Shown here: piece after piece, positions 6,251 to 8,956 of the stretch | How positions within the stretch are numbered: position 1 is the first letter of the stretch | How the letters are laid out: every line of letters starts with the position of its first letter | The notes under the pieces: model-generated | Seen by the model: only the letters and a program-made list of their open reading frames with translations | What the model was told of the DNA's origin: nothing | The model's database searches: none | Made by a program: the position numbers and the translations under genes | From: Oscillospiraceae bacterium | Lineage (GTDB): Bacteria; Bacillota; Clostridia; Oscillospirales; Ruminococcaceae | Length of the DNA: 8,956 bases | Reading direction: 5' to 3' | NCBI GenBank assembly: GCA_017394565.1 | Contig: JAFPXW010000234.1 | Coordinates: forward strand, 1 to 8,956

Positions 6251-6511
6251 ATGGAAGTATTAAAGGTATCTTCTCGTTCTGTTCCCAATTCTGTAGCAGG
6301 TGCTATTGCAGGCGTGATCCGTGAAAACAAGAGCGTTGAGATCCAGGCTGTCGGTGCTGGCGCTGCGAATCAGGCGATCAAGTCTGTAGCGATCGCCAGA
6401 GGCTATCTTGCGCCGATCGGCATTGACCTGATCTGCATTCCGGCTTTCACCAGCATCCAGATCGACGGCGAAGACCGCACCGCGATCAAGCTGATCTGCG
6501 AGCCGCGGTGA
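6251..6511 (+). CDS. spoVS: Stage V sporulation protein S, 86 aa
   Basis: A nearly canonical SpoVS: MEVLKVSSRSVPNSVAGAIA, then VEIQAVGAGAANQAIKSVAIARGYLAP and a conserved end, CIPAFTSIQIDGEDRTAIKL. The length (86 aa) equals that of the Bacillus protein. SpoVS is a small Alba-like fold protein needed for late spore coat and cortex steps in Bacillus, but it is also found in non-sporulating Firmicutes, so its presence alone does not prove sporulation. The Shine-Dalgarno AAGGAGG (6239-6245) is strong. Its place after ymdB matches the Bacillus order. It has its own promoter and a strong terminator, so it can be expressed independently. Confidence 0.97.
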   Translation: MEVLKVSSRSVPNSVAGAIAGVIRENKSVEIQAVGAGAANQAIKSVAIARGYLAPIGIDLICIPAFTSIQIDGEDRTAIKLICEPR

Positions 6512-6534
6512 TCGAAACGATCGAGAACGAACAC

Positions 6535-6566
6535 AAAGAGCCGTGCAGGGATGCACGGCTCTTTTT
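6535..6566 (+). terminator. Rho-independent terminator of spoVS
   Basis: A perfect stem AAAGAGCCGTGCA / TGCACGGCTCTTT with a GGGA tetraloop, ending in a TTTTT run (6562-6566). It starts 23 bp after the spoVS stop. The flanking A run also makes it usable leftward. Confidence 0.92.
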
Positions 6567-6598
6567 CGTTGTCGGGGGATTTTGTTTTTCAGGCAAAC

Positions 6599-6638
6599 GC
6601 AAGCCGGAGCGCCCACATCGGTGAACGCTCCGGCTTGC
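6599..6638 (-). terminator. Hairpin terminator of glgA
   Basis: A perfect 13-bp GC-rich stem, GCAAGCCGGAGCG with CGCTCCGGCTTGC, and a 14-nt loop, 32 bp beyond the glgA stop (6671). The leftward tail (GTTTGCC) has few Ts, so efficiency is uncertain. The spoVS terminator behind it (6535-6566) would back it up. Confidence 0.7.
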
Positions 6639-6670
6639 AAAATAATAAGGAGTGAATGGGAATCGCAGAA

Positions 6671-8119
6671 TTATTTACCCAAAAGCCACTCGTACATACC
6701 CTCATACTGCTTCGCGGAGGAATTCCACGAGAAATCCTGCTCCATGCCGCGGCGGATCATGTCGTTCCAGTTGTCGCGGTGGTTGAAGAACACGGACTTT
6801 GCGTAGTTGACCGCACCGAGGAAGCTCTCCGACCAGAAATCATGGAAGGTGAAGCCCGTGCCGGTCAGCTCGAATTCGTTGTACGGCTCGACGGTATCCT
6901 TCAGACCGCCCGTCTCGCGGACAAGCGGGATGGAGCCATAGCGCAGGGAAATCAGCTGCGTCAGACCACACGGCTCGAAGCGCGACGGCACGAGCATCAT
7001 GTCCGCACCGGCATACAGACGGTGTGCAAGCTGGTCATTGTAGCAGATATTCGCGGAGCATCTGTCCGGATAGCGGCCTGCGAAGTAGCGGAACATATTC
7101 TCATAGCCCGGCTCACCCGTGCCGATGACAACGAACTGCGTGTTTTCATCGAGGAATCGCTCAAAGACTTCACCCAGCAGGTTCAGTCCCTTCTGATCGG
7201 TCAGGCGCGAGATGATGCCGACGAGCATCACACGGTCATCGACCGGAAGTCCCAGCTCCTCCTGCAGGCGGCGCTTGTTCTCCAGCTTGCCCTGGATGCA
7301 GTTGTCCTTGTTGAAGTTCCAGTAGATCTTCTTGTCCTTCATCGGATCAAAGAGCGTGTAGTCGATGCCGTTCAGGATGCCGCGCAGGGAAGCCGAACGC
7401 GCGGAGAGCAGACCGTTGAGATTCTCGCCGTATTCGGGCGTCTTGATCTCCTCGGCGTAGGTCTCGGACACGGTCGTGATGTAGTCCGCGTAGACCAGAC
7501 CGCCCTTGAGCATATTCGCATCCCTGTGGAATTCCAGCTTGTCCGGTGTGAACATATAATCCGGCAGGCCGGTGTTGTACTGGAAGGTCTTGATGTCCCA
7601 CACGCCCTGGAATTTCAGGTTGTGGATGGTCATGATGGACTTCACGCCCTGATAGAACGGGTGCGTCGCGAAGGTCGAGTGCAGCAGCACCGGGATCAGA
7701 CCGGTCTGCCAGTCGTGGCAGTGGATGATCTCCGGGTGGAAGCCGATGACCGGCATCATCGCAAGGACCGCCTTGCAGAAGAAGGTGAAGCGCTCGATGT
7801 CCCAGTGGATATCGCTGGAATACGGGGATTCGCCGTTGAAGTAGTATTCGTTGTCCACGAAGTAGAACTTGATGCCGTCGTATTCGTATTCCATGATGCC
7901 GACGTGCTCCTGCTTGCCGGCGTAGTCCATATAGAAGTGATGACGATAGTGGAAGAAATTGCGGTATCTTCCCGGAATACAGGTGTAGTAAGGAATGATG
8001 ACGCGCACGTCGAAGCGTTCCTTGTCGAGATTCTTTGGCAGTGCGCCGACCACGTCAGCCAGACCGCCGGTCTTTATGAATGGTACACATTCGGAAGATG
8101 CAAATAAAATGTTTGTCAA
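6671..8119 (-). CDS. glgA: Glycogen synthase GlgA (ADP-glucose type, GT5), 482 aa
   Basis: Makes linear alpha-1,4-glucan in the cytoplasm from ADP-glucose. Visible motifs are the N-terminal KTGGLADV (K16-V23, substrate-binding lysine), HCHDWQTG (133-140), TIHNLKFQG (164-172), NGID (250-253), ISRLTDQKG (303-311), PSRFEPCGLTQ (378-388, catalytic-site E382) and RETGGLKDTV (401-410). The length is normal for the family (E. coli 477 aa). The start is TTG at 8119: no ATG lies in a suitable place, and GGGAGGG (8127-8133) is seven bases upstream. No other glycogen genes are adjacent, so it appears monocistronic. A consensus promoter and a structured leader precede it, suggesting post-transcriptional control. 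Confidence 0.96.
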   Translation of the reverse strand: MTNILFASSECVPFIKTGGLADVVGALPKNLDKERFDVRVIIPYYTCIPGRYRNFFHYRHHFYMDYAGKQEHVGIMEYEYDGIKFYFVDNEYYFNGESPYSSDIHWDIERFTFFCKAVLAMMPVIGFHPEIIHCHDWQTGLIPVLLHSTFATHPFYQGVKSIMTIHNLKFQGVWDIKTFQYNTGLPDYMFTPDKLEFHRDANMLKGGLVYADYITTVSETYAEEIKTPEYGENLNGLLSARSASLRGILNGIDYTLFDPMKDKKIYWNFNKDNCIQGKLENKRRLQEELGLPVDDRVMLVGIISRLTDQKGLNLLGEVFERFLDENTQFVVIGTGEPGYENMFRYFAGRYPDRCSANICYNDQLAHRLYAGADMMLVPSRFEPCGLTQLISLRYGSIPLVRETGGLKDTVEPYNEFELTGTGFTFHDFWSESFLGAVNYAKSVFFNHRDNWNDMIRRGMEQDFSWNSSAKQYEGMYEWLLGK

Positions 8120-8243
8120 ATGAAGTCCCTCCCTTTTTTGGGAACCTGTGCCGCGGAATACAGGATGTATTCCCGTGACAGCCGCGATCTGTCCCGAAAA
8201 CGATGTCGGGAATGCTGACCGTGCGGAAAGGTTCTAATATTCT
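8120..8243 (-). promoter_or_regulatory. Structured glgA leader, candidate cis-regulatory RNA
   Basis: Between the predicted start site (about 8243) and the TTG codon lies a leader of about 124 nt that can fold into one closed unit. The outer stem pairs 8142-8146 with 8230-8234 (GAACC/GGTTC) and continues after an internal loop as 8151-8154 with 8223-8226 (CCGC/GCGG). Inside are two hairpins: 8155-8173 (8-bp stem, 3-nt loop, abutting the outer stem) and 8192-8211 (6-bp stem). The bases 8140-8144 (UUCCC in the RNA) can instead pair with GGGAG in the Shine-Dalgarno across an A6 loop, which competes with the outer stem. It does not match a riboswitch class I know. Confidence 0.5.
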
Positions 8244-8249
8244 AACCAT

Positions 8250-8278
8250 ATTATACTCCTTTTTCGCGTGTCCGTCAA
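8250..8278 (-). promoter_or_regulatory. glgA promoter
   Basis: On the minus strand, TTGACG (8273-8278), a 17-bp spacer and TATAAT (8250-8255), close to the sigma-A consensus. The start site is expected near 8243. Confidence 0.8.
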
Positions 8279-8550
8279 GCGAAAATGCACAAATATTCTG
8301 TCGGTTTGTCAGTTTCTACAAATCCGGCAGACATTTCTGTTGCACTCCACTAAAGCAGCAGGGAAATAGAACGTATATTTTGTATAAAATCGGTCAGATA
8401 TTCCGGACTGGAATCACATAAAAAACTGCCTTTTGAAACGCAGGAAACGCGCGGAATACTGCGGTTTGCGAAACTATGCACTCATTAGCTAAAATTTTAG
8501 GATAAGAGTATCGTTTTATTGTTATAAATGCGGAAAATTCAGTTTTTTCA
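8279..8550. other. Gene-free intergenic stretch between divergent promoters
   Basis: No convincing gene, tRNA or known RNA is seen. Small elements noted: an inverted repeat ATTCC-GGACT-GGAAT (8400-8414), an imperfect leftward hairpin followed by six Ts (8420-8443), a direct repeat GAAACGC (8435-8441, 8444-8450), and a 12-bp perfect palindrome CTAAAATTTTAG (8489-8500), which could be an operator about 50 bp upstream of the 8551 promoter. Confidence 0.4.
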
Positions 8551-8579
8551 TTGACGAATTACAAAACTTCCTGTATAAT
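8551..8579 (+). promoter_or_regulatory. Promoter of the SCP2-like gene
   Basis: TTGACG (8551-8556), a 17-bp spacer and TATAAT (8574-8579), near consensus. The leader is about 80 nt and holds a small AT hairpin CTATTT-TTTTG-AAATAG (8615-8631) ahead of a GGAAGGAG Shine-Dalgarno (8648-8654). Confidence 0.8.
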
Positions 8580-8668
8580 GTACCTATAACGAATGAAACT
8601 GCACGGCACGCATTCTATTTTTTTGAAATAGTTCAGACTGCGCCCCGGAAGGAGAAAGGTGAATAGCA

Positions 8669-8956
8669 ATGACATATCATGAACTCGTGAAAAAGGTACA
8701 GACCGCACTTGCAAAGGCGGACGCATCCAAGATCCAGGAGCATATCGCTGTACAGGTCAATGTGACCGGCGAAGCTGAGGGCGCTTTCTACATGGAAATT
8801 TCCGGCGGCGTTCTGTATGTAGCTCCGTTTGACTATAACGACCGCGACGCACTGCTGACCGCAGACGGCGCAGACATCCTGAATGTGGCTCAGGGCAAGA
8901 TCTCTCTCGAAGCGGCCATCGCTGAGGGCAAGGTAGCACACGAGGGCAACTACGAC
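8669..8956 (+). CDS. SCP2 sterol-binding-like small protein (3' end outside window)
   Basis: Ninety-six residues are visible, starting MTYHELVKKVQTALAKADAS. The pattern fits the SCP2 lipid-binding fold: an N-terminal helix, a strand IAVQVNVTG, FYMEISGGVLYVAPFDY, then DALLTADGADILNVAQGKISLEAAIAEGKVAHEG, close to the SCP2 signature 'l..ed...l..Gk.....A...Gk....G'. The likely role is binding a lipid or other hydrophobic ligand in the cytoplasm; the ligand is unknown. AAGGTG lies nearer the ATG and GGAAGGAG (8648-8654) slightly far (14 bases), but no other in-frame start is better. The strong promoter and codon choice suggest good expression. The gene is cut by the window edge. Confidence 0.7.
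   Translation, partial: MTYHELVKKVQTALAKADASKIQEHIAVQVNVTGEAEGAFYMEISGGVLYVAPFDYNDRDALLTADGADILNVAQGKISLEAAIAEGKVAHEGNYD

Noticed and set aside
6656..8107. Rightward 483-aa open frame opposite glgA
   Set aside because: Exact antisense of a well-supported glgA; the protein is rich in V/H/R/D as expected from a mirrored frame, with no domain pattern.
8055..8249. Leftward 64-aa open frame as a leader peptide for glgA
   Set aside because: Its ATG (8247-8249) lies upstream of the predicted transcription start and just after the -10 box; no ribosome site, and it runs into glgA.
8203..8421. Rightward 72-aa open frame in the intergenic region
   Set aside because: It overlaps the glgA promoter and leader, with no ribosome site and no recognisable pattern.
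1..8956. CRISPR arrays, tRNA or rRNA genes
   Set aside because: No regularly spaced repeats and no tRNA or rRNA signatures were seen on either strand.

Overview
The window looks like chromosome from a low-to-mid GC Clostridia bacterium, most likely an Oscillospiraceae/Ruminococcus-type gut anaerobe. This rests on strong AGGAGG ribosome binding sites, TATAAT promoters with 17-bp spacers, a YmdB-SpoVS gene pair, a Firmicutes-type GlgA, and a TnpW-type mobile-element gene. The genus is an inference from style, not a proven assignment.

Region 1 (1 to about 1200) is more AT-rich and is the right-hand end of an integrative/mobilisable element. It holds the tail of an unknown coding region, a 33-aa DUF3789-type membrane peptide (108-209), an unrecognised 135-aa protein (199-606), an HU-family DNA-binding protein (593-841) and a TnpW-family protein (901-1098). 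The middle three genes overlap and are probably co-translated. After TnpW comes an outward-facing promoter (1149-1177) and a tandem ATAGTTGCGA repeat, with no gene downstream on that strand. This resembles the end of a Tn4451-like element, but no recombinase is in the window.

Region 2 (1200-3495) is chromosomal. It holds a terminator and a large leftward lipoprotein (1336-3495) with an N-terminal propeller-like region joined to an extracellular solute-binding domain.

Region 3 (3496-6566) runs rightward from a divergent promoter region. A 523-aa membrane protein with an acyltransferase-3-like fold and a long cytoplasmic-type tail (3782-5353) is followed 9 bp later by a YmdB-type metallophosphoesterase (5363-6127), then SpoVS (6251-6511) with its own promoter and a strong terminator. 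In Bacillus the order is rny-ymdB-spoVS; here the membrane protein sits where RNase Y would be. It also lacks the R-X10-H catalytic motif of its family.

Region 4 (6599-8278) is a leftward glycogen synthase gene (glgA) with a TTG start, a consensus promoter and a leader of about 124 nt. The leader can fold into a closed multi-branch structure whose closing stem competes with a hairpin covering the Shine-Dalgarno. I regard this as the best candidate for something undescribed.

Region 5 (8279-8956) is a gene-free stretch, then a consensus promoter and the start of an SCP2-like small protein cut by the window edge.
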